Made by a program: the position numbers and the translations under genes | Shown here: positions 1 to 11,116 of the stretch, in pieces | Layout: each line of letters starts with the position of its first letter | Position numbering within the stretch: position 1 is the first letter of the stretch | Notes under the pieces: generated by a model | The model's database searches: none | What the model was told of the DNA's origin: nothing | What the model saw: the letters and a program-made list of their open reading frames with translations, nothing else | NCBI GenBank assembly: GCA_027625915.1 | Contig: JANTQA010000023.1 | Span: forward strand, 12,958,001-13,022,000 | Length of the DNA: 64,000 bases | Direction: 5' to 3' | From: Anaeramoeba flamelloides | Lineage: Eukaryota > Metamonada > Anaeramoebidae

Positions 1-1
1 T

Positions 2-455
2 ATTGAATATCCAAAAAAAAATATCATAAAATGGGGAACATTTGATATCAATGAGATAAAATTCCAAAGAAATAAATACCCTTTTGAATCAAAATCGATA
101 ATAATTAACCAACACAAATTTCTATTAAAACAAGATGCCCAATTAAGAAATAAAAAATATGTCCAAATTATCAAATTTTTTATTTACAGATTCTGATCAA
201 AAATCAAATCCATTTATTGCAGTCCGATATTACACTCAAGCTGAGAACAAAAATATTTTTTTCTTAAATTGTGATATTGAATTGATAAATAGTCAAGAAT
301 TGAAACAAACAGTCCATGTTGTTAAACTCTTTCAAAATAAAAGTACAAAATTTGAAGATTATTATTCTATTAATGAATTATTTATCCCGCATGTTCCTTC
401 CTTTTTATCATATCAAAAAAGGTATTTAAATAAAATATCAGAAAATATATATTAA
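2..455 (+). CDS. Unrecognised protein fragment, cut by the window edge
   Basis: I do not recognise this gene. An open frame runs from base 2 to about 197. A second open frame, offset by one base, runs from 159 to a TAA at 453-455. Read in order they give a continuous, protein-like composition: KYVQIIK, then FTDSDQKSNPF, AVRYYTQAENK, NCDIELINSQELK, and SYQKRYL near the end. The mix of aromatic, acidic and basic residues is unlike the poly-K or YIYI shadow frames elsewhere. The only GT between the frames (161-162) has the wrong phase for the TTTACAG acceptor at 183-189. The change of frame is therefore either a decayed gene or a homopolymer error in the T run near 176-181. The pattern of a YY-T-E stretch followed by a conserved EL and S is faintly like a BAH domain, but too weak to name. 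The 5' part lies outside the window. Confidence 0.3.
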
Positions 456-1798
456 AAAAAATTCAAATAAAAATAAAAAAATCAAAAACCATATTATAAA
501 TTGAAATTATTTTATTAATCTTTCAAAATTTATATTTAAAAATAAAAAATAAACAGATTTTTACTTCACTTTAATGTTTTTTTTTTAATTTTTATTAGTA
601 TATTATTCAAGAATTTTTTTAAAAAATTATAAATATAATTATGATTTATTTTTCCAAAAGAATTCATACATTTTTCATTAGAATTTCTAATGATGAAATA
701 TAGTTGAAATTTTAAAGAATTTTTTAAAGAAAATTTTATCTAGTTTTCATCAAATTTCATCAAATGTAAATCAATTGATTTTTAAATGAATTTTAAGTGA
801 AATTTAATTCCTAATTTTTTTTTTATGAAATTGTATGAAATTTCAATGAAATTTCAATGAAATCATATATATTTGTTCCCATGTGCAGATAAATTTGTAT
901 AAATCAAGATTGAAAGAAAATATCCCAACTAAAGTATATTTTCAAAATCTTTTGTCTTTATCTATTTATTTTTTATGAATCCGATCAAGTCATTACCTTG
1001 AATTTCTCACCCCATTACTATTTTATCTTTTTTTACAAAACAATTTTTTTTACCAATTTGTTTTCAGAATTCTTTTTTCTAATAGTTTTACCAAAATAAG
1101 TCAAAAGAAAGGATATTATTTCAAAAACTAAAGTAAAGGAATTGAAATTTTGAAATCAATAAACTACTACAAAAGATTCAATTCAAAGAAAAAGAAAAAA
1201 TGATGAAGAAAAGAAAACTTGAATTCAGAATAATTTTGATTTTTTAATTTAACTGAAAATAAATAATTATCATATCAAACGAATTACATCCAATAGATCT
1301 TTTGTTATCAAGAATAATTTAAAAAATATACTATTTTCTGAACCAATTCTAGAATTAGATTAATAAAATAAAAAATAGGAATTTTAAAATTGATTTCGAG
1401 GATTCTTGAGTAATACTAAGTAATTTAAATCTTAATCGAAAATTTTACAAACAAAATTTTTTCCAGATAATAATTAAAAAGAAAATCAAGTAAAAAGGAA
1501 GTAATTGTATCAATTTTGACAGATAAAATCAACAAATAATTTTTTTTTTTTTATTCTTGATCGATTTTTTTGATTTCGATTTTTTTTATTGGTATGAAAA
1601 TGTATTATTTTAGGATATCTGACACTTACATATTTATTTAAATATAAATGTATTTGGTTTGAAAAATGATTTGAATTATTTAGTTTCTAATAAATGGTGA
1701 CACTTAAAATATGGATTTCAAATTTACATACTTGCAATCAAGAGGTTTATTAACTTAAGGTTTACAATTACTGTAATTTGAAATTTAACAATATCTTG
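456..1798. other. Intergenic; contains a copy of a dispersed repeat
   Basis: No gene is visible. Part of it, about 1060-1740, resembles 11310-11880 and 32640-33060. Shared words include ACCAAAATAAGTCAA-like text, a run reading AAGAAGTAA then TGTATCA, and near 1660 ATGATTTGAATTATTTAGTTT with a following AATGGTGACACTTAAAAT-like stretch. The alignment is by eye and gapped. No terminal inverted repeat was found for this family, so its class is unknown. Confidence 0.4.
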
Positions 1799-2270
1799 TA
1801 TCGGGTGTGAAAACTTTTTATTTTGGTTCGTATGTGATCGATCTTTAATTTGGAATGAGTTTTATTCGTGGTTCAAAATGACAACATTTGATAATTTATT
1901 TATTTTTTCAAATTTGAAATGAATAGTCTGTGACTACTAGGATGGAAGGTAAGTTAATAAAAAAAAACCTATTTTTGGGATGTCAAGTAAAATTTATAAT
2001 TCTTTGGTTTTGTTTTGTTTTTAGTCTTTAATTTTTTATTATTTTTATTTTGATAAACGAGGCAAAGTTAAATAAATATCTCAACCAACAACCCAAAAAT
2101 CACAAATCATCTTTAAATACCTTTCGATGTATTAGTATCACACTATTCAATTTGGGTTATTGTTTTTTAAAAAAATAAATGAAAAAAGTTGTCTTTTGGA
2201 ACTGCCATTAAAGTTATATCAATTTAAAGACCAATCACATACAAACCAAAATATAAGCTTTCACACCCTA
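1799..2270. repeat. 472-bp TIR element (GGGTGTGAAA family)
   Basis: The left end reads TA-TCGGGTGTGAAAACTT and the reverse complement of the right end reads TA-GGGTGTGAAAGCTT. Both then share TATTTTGGTT, GTATGTGAT and TCTTTAA. The inverted arms are at least 50 bp with a few mismatches. TA at both borders fits a TA target-site duplication. No open frame fills the interior, so it is non-autonomous. No second copy was found in the window. Confidence 0.65.
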
Positions 2271-3114
2271 AACAAGTCAATTTTTAAAAAAATTCAGGGG
2301 TTATAAACCTTATGGTAATATTCACTCTTATTAATTTAGACCAAAATTAATAAAGTACTTATTAAACACAATGATCTATTTAATCTGATAAAAAAACCTT
2401 TATCAACTTGAGAGAAATGATTAAACAATTTCTAAAAAGTATTTATTTACAATTAAATTATAACACGATTTTTATTTCTATATGCTTGAATTTTTGGATT
2501 GAAAAAAAAATATGAAAAATTTCCATAAAACTATTATTTTTGAAAAATATAACCTTTTCCAGATATCTAAAGTTTTTCTATATAAAAGATATTTTGTTTT
2601 AATGTTATTTAAAAAATATGAAAAAAAAAAAAAAATTATTAGATCCTTTACAATCATAAATAAATGATCATTCTTTTAATTCAGAATTATTTATTGAATT
2701 CTTGACATTTTAATTATTTGATAATATATTTCAAATATCAAGAGTATAAATAATTTTTTTTATTGAATTAAGATATTTGATAATATTTCTTATTTTTTAT
2801 TGGAATTATGAATTTAAATAGGATTTTCATATCAGTAAATATTCAAAAAAATGTATAATAAGACTAAAATACATTGAAACCTTCATTATTTGTATTTTTA
2901 ATAATCAATTGAAATCTTTACGATCGATTTATTAATTCATTATTTAAAATAATCAAATTAAAAAGTATTTATTTGGATTATAAGTTGAATTTTCTCGGTT
3001 TTAAAAAAGTATTTTGGGAGAATTTTTAATTTATTTCCCTATTATTTTTTCCCAGATTTTTTTGTTCAGTAAATTGAAAAAAAATAATTTGAAATGTTCT
3101 TTGAATAAATAAAT
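2271..3114. other. Intergenic, no feature recognised
   Basis: AT-rich sequence with short A and T runs. No gene, RNA gene or clear inverted repeat was seen. Confidence 0.5.
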
Positions 3115-3317
3115 TACAGCCAGTTCCACTTTTAAGGCACAGCCTTTGAACAAAATTTAAGGCACAAAAAAATTCTCAGATTAAGATATAATATTTGTAA
3201 TTTCTTTTTTTTCACAATTTATTTTACTAGAATCTGAATTTTGTGTCTTAATTTGAGATTTTTATTATGCCTTAAATTTCGATGAAATTTTGTGCCTTAA
3301 AAGTGGAATTGGCTGTA
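3115..3317. repeat. 203-bp MITE, GGCAC family, copy 1
   Basis: A short element with nearly perfect terminal inverted repeats: left TACAGCCAGTTCCACTTTTA followed by AGGCACA, right the mirror image ending TTGGCTGTA. TA borders fit Tc1/mariner-type insertion. The interior carries a second inverted pair: CAAAATTTAAGGCAC at about 3150 against GCCTTAAATTTCGATG near 3270. The whole unit can therefore fold into one long hairpin. Other copies lie at 10921, 52810, 53290 and 54206. Confidence 0.85.
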
Positions 3318-3756
3318 TTGATTTCTTCAAAGTTCAAAATTTTGTTTTTATTTATAGAAATTAACATATTTTTTAGACTGGGTTATTATAAAGCACGTGT
3401 GGACTTGAAAAGTATATTATTATAAATTCCCCCTTTCATTCATTAGATTCTTTTTCTCATCCAAGAAAATTTTTTTTTTTTGAAATTATTTGAAAACAGG
3501 CCAAATTTTGGTCCTTTTCAAAATATGAGTTTAAATTAATCAAAATTTTTAAAATAATAATTCATTTCTGAAAATATTTTTAAATTAAAAAATTATGTAA
3601 AAAACCCATTATAATAAATACCAAACTTTCTTTTAACGAGTTAATAACAAATTTTATTATATTTACTATTGAACTTAATAGAAAATTTTTATTCTGAGTG
3701 AACTTATCACTTTACCCTGTATGTGTGTTTTTTTTAAATTTTTTAGTGGAATAGTA

Positions 3757-3757
<1 letters not shown>
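3318..3757. other. Intergenic, no feature recognised
   Basis: AT-rich; nothing supportable beyond homopolymer runs. Confidence 0.5.
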
Positions 3758-3789
<32 letters not shown>

Positions 3790-3890
3790 ACAGGTATGAC
3801 GATTTTTTTGATTTCATAAAACGCGTTGGCGCACGCGTGAGCGACGCGTAAAAATCGTTTCATGGATATATATATATATATATATATATG
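3758..3890. other. CpG-rich hairpin with three ACGCGT boxes between two (TA)n runs
   Basis: Two TA dinucleotide runs (about 3758-3787 and 3866-3889) bracket some 80 bp of unusually CG-rich DNA. Inside, ACGCGT occurs at 3821, 3833 and 3844, spaced 12 and 11 bp, about one helical turn. The boxes sit in the loop of an inverted repeat with arms TATGACGATTTTT and AAAAATCGTTTCATG. ACGCGT is the Mlu cell-cycle box bound by MBF-type factors in yeasts; whether this host uses it is unknown. A minus-strand open frame across it encodes YIYIYI and is an artefact of the TA run. Confidence 0.6.
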
Positions 3891-4879
3891 AGAAATTTAT
3901 GTGAAAAGAAAAAAGAAAAAAGAAAAAAGATGGAATTCAGTGTATATCGACCTGCCTATACTAAAGAATTTTTTTTTGACAATTCATATTTACTAAAGAT
4001 TTATTCATATCTTTTAATATATTCGAGAAATCTTTCATAATTGAAACTAAAAGAAAATCAATAAATAAAATATCAAAAAGTAAAAAATATCAAAAGGTTA
4101 TTTTATTGTATATATTTATTTTACTTGTTACCATAATAGAAATTAAAAAATAATTTTAAATTAAAATTTATTTTTGTGCAATTAATTATATCTTAAAAAT
4201 AAAAATTTTGATCGATCTAAAAAAATAAAAGTAAAGATAAAAAAAATCAAATTAACCAGATACTATAATTTATACACTCTCAACACTTAGATTGGGTTTT
4301 GTAATTTTGTCTTTGTTTGTTCATCAATTTCCATTTTTCATGTTAAAATAAATAAGTGATATTATAAAATCTAGAAAATTTAAGAAAGAAACAAGATAAT
4401 TATTATTAAATGTAATTTTAAAAGTGAAATGGCTTATTACTTATATTAACACATTCTTTCCATTTTTTTACATCATTCAAACTAACAAATATTTTTAATG
4501 GAGAAAGCAATAATTTTGGGCAAAATTAGCAATAAAAATTGTTTAAAAATAATTTTGTTAAAAATTAATTAAAAAAAAATGAAATTATTTAATTACTAAA
4601 CATAATAAAGTGTCTGAACAAAATAACGGTTTAGAAATAAGAAATGTAGTAATGGATGATTTATCAATATAGGTAAAATTTCTTTGATAAAAAAAAAAAT
4701 TAATTGAATTTTCATGCTCATAAATTGAAATAGAATTCAAAAGATGTAAAAAATCACTGATCATCTTTTCCAAATTAGTTATTGTTCAAAAAATTTTTTA
4801 AGTTAATAATTTTATAATTTTTAATATTTTTTTTTGTGATCCATAAAAAATATTATACAGAGGAAAAATTGTTTAAAAC
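3891..4879. other. Intergenic, no feature recognised
   Basis: AT-rich. A minus-strand frame at 4585-4773 has no recognisable content and was not called. Confidence 0.5.
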
Positions 4880-4979
4880 CCCCTATAACCTATTTGAATA
4901 ATGTAATGAAAATCGTTGTAATTAGCCCAAACAAACATAAAACGAGAAATGTAATCATTACATCTTTTTGTATAGGGGT
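4880..4979. repeat. Short (~100 bp) imperfect palindrome with CCCCTATA ends
   Basis: CCCCTATAACC at about 4880 faces TGTATAGGGG at about 4978. Inner pairs are ATGTAATGA against TCATTACAT and AAAATCG against CGAGAAA. It may be a very small MITE or a hairpin. There is only one copy here. Confidence 0.35.
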
Positions 4980-5439
4980 AAATTATTAATACCTTTTCTC
5001 TAATTACTATTTTTAATTAATTCAAGCATTATAAGAATTCTAAAGTGTAGATAATTTCTTTAAGTCTTAAAAATAAATTTGAAGTGTAAAATTTAAATTT
5101 ATTAATTAGAAAAAATATTAAATTTAATGTTCAATTAGTAATATATAATTGTACTAAGAGGAATATAATCACAATTTAAAAAAACAATGAGTAAATCTGC
5201 TCTCGAATTGGTAAAAAAAGTGAATTTTTGAACAATCATTGTTTCTCAAATATCAATTTTTAAAAAAAGAAATAATTTTTTTAATCCGTTTTTAGGATGT
5301 TCACCGTTTTAAAGCTTGTTTTGGGGGAAACCCCATTTTTTCTTGATTTGGAGTTTTAGAATAGATAATTCAACTATTTCCAGTGTTCGAAATATAAAAA
5401 CTCCTACATAAATAGGAAATTAGGTTTTTACTGTTTTTT

Positions 5440-5860
5440 CTAACAAATTTAAATTAATGATACCCAAACTGTATATTCTTATTTTTTTCGTTGTTTTTAT
5501 GTTTTTTCAATTGTGTTTTTTCATATCTCTGAAACGAAAAGTATGATTTCAAAAGAATTCGAGGACTTTTTAAAAAAACAAAAAACAAAAACAACGAATG
5601 AAACGAAAAAACATATAAAAAAATCGAAAAAACACGATTTTTTAAATCTTTCGCTGTTTTCAAACGAAAATACGTATGACCTATGATATATATATATATA
5701 TATATAGATATCATTTATATGATCAAAAATATCAAAAGAATAATTCAAAGAAAATGTGTTAAAAATTAATTTTTAAATTTTTATGATAAATATTAATGTA
5801 AAGGCTTATAATGGAAGTTAAATTTGACATAATATATATATATATATATATATATATTCT
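5440..5860. repeat. Two (TA)n microsatellites and a CGTT/AACG-rich palindrome
   Basis: TA runs lie at about 5687-5707 and 5831-5857. Between 5470 and 5660, AAACGAAAA, CAACGAA and their complements (TTCGTTG, GTTTTTTC) are repeated on both strands, giving imperfect inverted pairs. The text next to the first TA run (CGTATGACCTATGA) resembles that beside the ACGCGT hairpin (AGGTATGACGAT, other strand). The two loci may share an element end. No gene is present. Confidence 0.35.
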
Positions 5861-6330
5861 TGAATATTGATTTTGAATGCTCTCTAAACAATACCCTCCC
5901 CTCTCTCTAAAAAGAAAAAAAAAAGATTTAGGGATCGGAATTAAAACAAATCTAAGGTGTAGGGGCATTTTACCAATTTTTAGAATCTCAACTTTTAAAA
6001 ATGAATAATTAAATTCCCTTCTTGAACTATCTATCTGATAATATTTATAATAAGGGTGGTAAAATCGATTTATATAATATATTTAAAAAAGAATTGACTA
6101 ATTTCACAAAATAGTGGACAAATGCAAAGTTGTCAAATTCTCACAATAAATTGAATAAAAAAAATCCATAATCTCAGAGTATTGTTTCACATAACAATAA
6201 TATTTAATTCTTTTGAAAATCATTTTCTTTATTTTTTTAAAATTTAAATATATCCAATCCACAAAAACCCAATCAAAGATCTCATTTTAGATTCTTGTTG
6301 TTTATATTAGAAAGATAAATGAAAGAATTT
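5861..6330. other. Intergenic, no feature recognised
   Basis: Contains a short pyrimidine stretch (CCCTCCCCTCTCTCT near 5893), otherwise AT-rich. No gene is seen. Confidence 0.5.
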
Positions 6331-7083
6331 AAGTAACCTAACTTTAGTTATAACTTTTGAACTTCATAAAGACTTTTTCAATTAAAAAAAGGTGTGACAA
6401 TGATATTTACTAAACATCTGAAAGGTCTATCTTTTAAATAATTTGTTATTTTGTTGAACAATTAAATGATTTTTATCATATTTAACATAACTTTTTTATA
6501 AATATCTTGTTAAAGTAAAGAAAAGACAAATGCTGTCATACATTCAAAAGGATATTAAAATATATTTTGATTCTACTTTTTTAAACAATACAGAAACAAT
6601 CTGAGAAAAACTTTTCGAAAAAATTAAAAAAAAAAAAATTTAAATTTTCGTGTGAATATAACCCATTTTGAGTCTTATATATTCTCGAAAAAATAATCCT
6701 TTTAATGCACATTTTAAGACTAAATGTTGTATTTAAAGTAAAGCAATATTTTTTTATACAAAAGTCAGGAAAAATTCTGAAAAAAGAACAATCTTTATAT
6801 TTTAAAGACCGAAATTTGGTTTTTTTGTTTTCGTAATCTTAAGTAATATTTCAGATATATTATAAAAAGAAAAAATAAAAGTATGGGTCTAAGAAATGAT
6901 AATTTTCAAAAAAAGCTGGTTTAAATATGATAAAAAATCTTTTAATTTTTCAACAAAATAAAGAATTATTTAAAAGATAGATCTTTCAAGTATTTAGAAA
7001 AGATAGTTGTCACAAATTTTTTTTTTGAATTGAAAAAGTCTTCATGGAGTTCAATAGGTATCTCTTAAGTTAGGTTTCTTAAG
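6331..7083. repeat. ~750-bp foldback element with ~160-bp inverted arms
   Basis: The left arm begins near 6334 with AACCTAACTT, followed by TTGAACTTCAT and GACTTTTTCAATT. The right arm, reversed, repeats AACCTAACTT, TTGAACTCCAT and GACTTTTTCAATT. Both arms continue with TCTATCTTTTAAATAATT, TTATTTTGTTGA and ATCATATTTAA. The arms end near 6490 and 6925. No coding sequence lies between them. Confidence 0.65.
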
Positions 7084-7136
7084 CCTATTTATTGAAAATT
7101 CGGACAATAACAACATGGAAATCAATTTAGAACAAT

Positions 7137-7619
7137 TACTGTAGTCAAAATAAAGCGTGCCAAAAAATTTAATGCGTGTTTCAAAATAAAAAGCGTGTTT
7201 TTTTGTTATAGTTGACCTATACATTAACCAATCAAAGAAACCAATAACAAACCCTAAAAAAATATGGTACTGGTTTCTTAAAGTTCTATTATTTAAAAAG
7301 AAATTCTAAAAATGAAGGATCAAATTGAAAAATTTATCTCAAAAAATTGAGAATAATTTTTTAGAAAATTTTAAATCATCAAAAAAACAAAAAATTTCAA
7401 AAAAATTGAGAATATTATGGAAAATTGTCAACTATTTGCGTGAATAATTTAAATTTTACTGAAAATAACCAGACCTTTACTTTCAAAATTGATTTGAACT
7501 TAGGTATACTATTTGGTAGTAGATTGGACATTGCCTTGGTATAAGAATAAAAAAAAGCACGGATAATATTCCAAAATACCGATTATAGTCGTTGTGCACG
7601 CATTATTTTGATCACTGTA
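7137..7619 (-). mobile_element. Tc1/mariner-like non-autonomous element, copy 1
   Basis: Left end TACTGTAGTCAAAATAAAGC; right end reversed TACAGTGATCAAAATAATGC, each followed by GTGC. The CAGT next to TA is typical of Tc1/mariner ends. Its reverse complement aligns along its whole length with 61599-62071, and the direct strand aligns with 12572-13335 (shared GAAATTCTAAAAATGAA and GACCTAT-CATT-ATCAATCAAAG). At 483 bp it is about a third of an autonomous Tc1, and no transposase frame is visible. Confidence 0.65.
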
Positions 7620-7948
7620 TTTTTACTTGGTGAATTGTCATTATTTCTTTTTAAAAAAATTTTAAGGAGAAAAAAAAATCCTTTATAAAAAAGATAATTT
7701 TGTGGTTATGAGATACAATGTTATTAGTTTGTGGGAGATGTTGTTGGTGCATTTTTATGAGAATAAGACAAATTGATAATTGGCTGCCTACTAAAAAATG
7801 GTCAATACTTTTGTGTGCTGTATTTCGTGTTCTTGAAATTCTAATTATTCTCACAGAACTGATTTGTTTGAAACTTTAAAAAAATGAATTAAAAATTATT
7901 TAACATTTTTTTCCTTTTGTGCCTTGTTCCAACACTTTTGTCTAAAAA
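7620..7948 (+). promoter_or_regulatory. Upstream region of PIG-S
   Basis: About 330 bp between the Tc1-like element and the PIG-S start. It contains a slightly GC-richer stretch at 7700-7860 with no recognised motif. Promoter role is inferred only from position. Confidence 0.25.
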
Positions 7949-9580
7949 ATGAATACAACATTAAAAGTACTATTGTCTGTTTTCTTTGTAATTCTCTGTG
8001 GATCACCCATTTGGTACCATACGATGACTGTACAGCAAACAAAACTACCAACAAACAAATTACTAAACTTAAGTTCAAGTGCAAACCCAAAGATCATTAT
8101 TCAAATTAAACTCTTATTCGACGAGCAAATCTTAAAAACCTCAAATGAAGATCCGTTTCTTTCAAAAGTAAAAAAAGAAGTGACAAAACTTTCAAAAGAA
8201 TTTCAACAGGAATTTTTAACATTTCAAATTAACACACAAGCAATTAAATTGAAAAAAGATTATAACAACACGAATGATCCTAAGAAAATAACAAAATTTC
8301 TCGAAGAATCTCTTTCTTTTCATAAAGAAAAAGAAAAAGAAAAAGAAAAAGAAAAAGAAAATCAAAAAGAAAAAGAAAAAGAAAACAATACAGAAATGTT
8401 CGAACCAAAATATACTCTTGTTTTATTAAATATACCGAATTTATCTGAAGGGATATATTTACCACCAACAGGAAGATTAATATGGATTAATCTTGGTGAG
8501 TCAACAAACCAAGACAATCTTCTGAATAATCTTCGAAATTTCTTTCCAATTTTTGGTTGTATTACAAACACAACCAAATTTACAACACAAACTGATGATT
8601 TACATCTTTCCTTTATTTTACTAAATCAAGATCCAAGAGAAAGAGTGTTAAATTGGGAATTTGAAGAGGCTTTTAATTATTATTTACAACCAACGCTTGA
8701 AAAACTGAATAAAAGATTTTCGGAAATTACATTTGATTCCGAAATGATCGCGTATGCAGATTTAGAACATTTTCGCGTTCACAAATCTAATGAAGCCAAC
8801 CAAAACAATGAAAAGGGAGTGCACTATTCGATCTCAAAAAAGACTTTGCGGAGGGTTATCCAAATCGGGGAATGGAGCAGTTCCGTTGCAACCAATAAGC
8901 CCGTTTTACGCTTTATACTTTTTGTGCCAGGCCAAAAATTTACACCTTTGTTCATTAATAAGAACTCGGGAAAAAACAGAGACGCCTTTATTGTCCCAGG
9001 CATCGGTGGCATTTCAATACATAATTTGAATAAATCAGAAACTCAATTATTAAACAAAAACGACTTAAGGCGACCGTTCTTAGTTTTTGCAAACCAAATG
9101 AGACTATTCCTTGGAATCAAAATTTTAGAAAATTTTAATTATTATGATCCGAGCAATGTAATACACGACATTGAATTAGATATGTTAATACTTGATACTC
9201 TAATAAAAAATTTAAATGAAGCTAAACATTCTTTAGTATCCTTGCACACCCTGATTGAAGAGCTTCCCTATATGGAAATACCAGAGGAAATCGGAACTCA
9301 TATCCAAAACGCAATCAACGAAATCCAATTTTCTGAATCTAATATGAAGAAGAAAAATTACAAATCAGCTTATTTCAGCTCCAAAAGGGCAATAGAGGAT
9401 TGTAACCGGGCATTTTTTAACCCTTCCATTTCTTCTCAGCTTTATTTTGAAATGCAAAACAGATTTGCTATTTATATTCCAATTTTTCTTCCAATGCTAG
9501 CACCATTAATAACCAAATTATTTAAACAAATATCTTCTTTTTTGAAAAAAAAAAAAAAAAAAATAATAATAAAAAATTAA
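7949..9580 (+). CDS. PIGS: GPI transamidase subunit PIG-S (GPI17 family)
   Basis: Component of the ER-membrane GPI transamidase, which cleaves a C-terminal signal and attaches a preformed GPI anchor to proteins. The 543-residue intronless frame matches the family from end to end. There is an N-terminal membrane segment (about residues 5-24, ending GSPIWYHT like the family's G-P-WW-T). A large luminal domain follows, with LNQDPRERVLNWEFEEAF, YYLQPTLEKL, a PVLRFILFVPG strand, GIGGISIHN and FANQMRLFLGI. A helical part has AFFNPS, and a C-terminal membrane segment has FAIYIPIFLPMLAPLI. Length is close to human PIG-S. Oddities are a KE-repeat insert (about residues 126-148, 8324-8391) in a loop of the luminal domain and a poly-lysine cytosolic tail. 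The start is the first ATG and directly precedes the membrane helix. No neighbouring gene is related. Confidence 0.95.
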   Translation: MNTTLKVLLSVFFVILCGSPIWYHTMTVQQTKLPTNKLLNLSSSANPKIIIQIKLLFDEQILKTSNEDPFLSKVKKEVTKLSKEFQQEFLTFQINTQAIKLKKDYNNTNDPKKITKFLEESLSFHKEKEKEKEKEKENQKEKEKENNTEMFEPKYTLVLLNIPNLSEGIYLPPTGRLIWINLGESTNQDNLLNNLRNFFPIFGCITNTTKFTTQTDDLHLSFILLNQDPRERVLNWEFEEAFNYYLQPTLEKLNKRFSEITFDSEMIAYADLEHFRVHKSNEANQNNEKGVHYSISKKTLRRVIQIGEWSSSVATNKPVLRFILFVPGQKFTPLFINKNSGKNRDAFIVPGIGGISIHNLNKSETQLLNKNDLRRPFLVFANQMRLFLGIKILENFNYYDPSNVIHDIELDMLILDTLIKNLNEAKHSLVSLHTLIEELPYMEIPEEIGTHIQNAINEIQFSESNMKKKNYKSAYFSSKRAIEDCNRAFFNPSISSQLYFEMQNRFAIYIPIFLPMLAPLITKLFKQISSFLKKKKKKIIIKN

Positions 9581-10389
9581 ATTGGAATCGTTATTTTTAA
9601 TTTTTGTTTGGCAATATCAAAATAAAATAACTGTGGTATTAAAGTCAAAAAAAAAACAATAATAAATAATTTTGTTTAACGAGAATTTGTCCATTTTTGA
9701 AAATTTAGCCTTTCCAAATTTTTACAAAGGGAAAATTTTATGATATTAAATGATTAATGGGCTAATTTGAAACACAATTTTTCAATGAATGTCTATTCTT
9801 TTTGTTTTTTATTGGTATTTTAAAAAACCTTTTCAAATACACTCTGGTGGGTGGTAGGGTTGCTTAGATGGTATTTTAGTTGATTCGGGCAAGGATTGTT
9901 TAAAAAAAAAATTAAGTCGGTGATTAGACTTTTGTAACTTGTTTAAAGATGAAATAAATCTTTTTGGATTAAAATTAGGTTTCTAACATTTTTTTAAAAG
10001 TGTTTAGTGTTGACAATTTCAACAATTTTAGCTTTAGACGGTTTTAGTAATTAAATAGTACTGGTACAAAAATAATCTTTTTTATTGTTATGCTTAAATT
10101 CATTTCAAACATTTAATACTGATATAATTAATCAAGATAATCTTCAAAAATGCGAAAAAAATACAATTTAATCATTTTTAGCAGTTTATAATATCCCGAA
10201 AAAGAATGAGAATGATTATTTTTATTAAAAATATAGGGGGGGCACTAGAGAATCCTTTTCAATCTTTTGTTGAATATTTTTTTTTGCATGAATAATAACA
10301 AGAATCTAAACTCTGTTTCAAACTTTTTGATACACCAAAATTAAATTTTTATAAAAAAAATCTAATTAAGAAAGTAAAAAAAAATTATA
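9581..10389. other. Intergenic downstream of PIG-S
   Basis: AT-rich with no gene. The poly-A/AATAAA-like text right after the stop (9600-9665) could hold the polyadenylation site; this is inference. Confidence 0.4.
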
Positions 10390-10762
10390 ATATAAAATTT
10401 TTTTAATTGTGAGAACATTACTAGAAAAAAAGATTTTTTGAGTGTTAAGTAATATTGAAAATTTGAAATCACATTATCGATCACTCCTTTAGTTGCTAAA
10501 AGGTCCAAAGAAAATCCGAATGTAATCTTAACATTTTCAATTTTTCGAACATTTTATTTTTTATTTAATTTTTCATTATATTAAATTCTGTTTTTGATTA
10601 GAAATGTGTTCTACTGGATGCTTGAAATTAATTCATGAATAATAATAAATGAATAGAAATAAACCTAAGTATAACAGTATTTTAAACAAATATTAACTTT
10701 TTGAATACCGAACCGGATATGACATCCAACTTTATAAACTTCTTGAAATCAAGATTAACAAT

Positions 10763-10918
10763 ACCACCAGTTCCACTTTTAAAAGAAAAAAATACTGAAC
10801 GACATTTAGAAACAAAAAAATTACAAATTAAGGTAAATCATAGGATTTGAGTAAAATAATTTGAGTAATAAAAAAATTCAAAAAATGTTTCATAATTTGA
10901 AATTTTTTTTGTTACTTG
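10763..10918. repeat. Decayed relative of the GGCAC MITE
   Basis: Begins CCAGTTCCACTTTTAAAAG and keeps GAAACAAAAAAATTACAA and a central TTTGAGTAA, but the right terminus is lost against the intact copy that follows. Confidence 0.35.
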
Positions 10919-10920
10919 CT

Positions 10921-11116
10921 TTCAGTTCCACTTTTAAGGCACAAACTTTCAACAAAATTTAAGGCACAAAAAAAGCTCAAATCAAGGCACAAAATTTGGA
11001 ATTTTTTTTTTTACAATTTATTTTACTAGAATCTGAATTTTGTGCCTTAATTTGAGATTTTTATTGTGCCTTAAATTTCGTTGAAAGTTTGTGCCTTAAA
11101 AGTGGAACTGGTTGTA
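10921..11116. repeat. 196-bp MITE, GGCAC family, copy 2
   Basis: Left CAGTTCCACTTTTAAGGCAC, right mirror ending AAAAGTGGAACTGGTTGTA. Both inner inverted pairs are intact (AACAAAATTTAAGGCACAA with its complement). This is among the best-preserved copies. Confidence 0.85.

Noticed and set aside
3675-3863. Minus-strand frame with YIYIYIYIYI
   Set aside because: It is the translation of a TA run. The same holds for frames at 5454-5968, 29429-29650 and 54716-54910.
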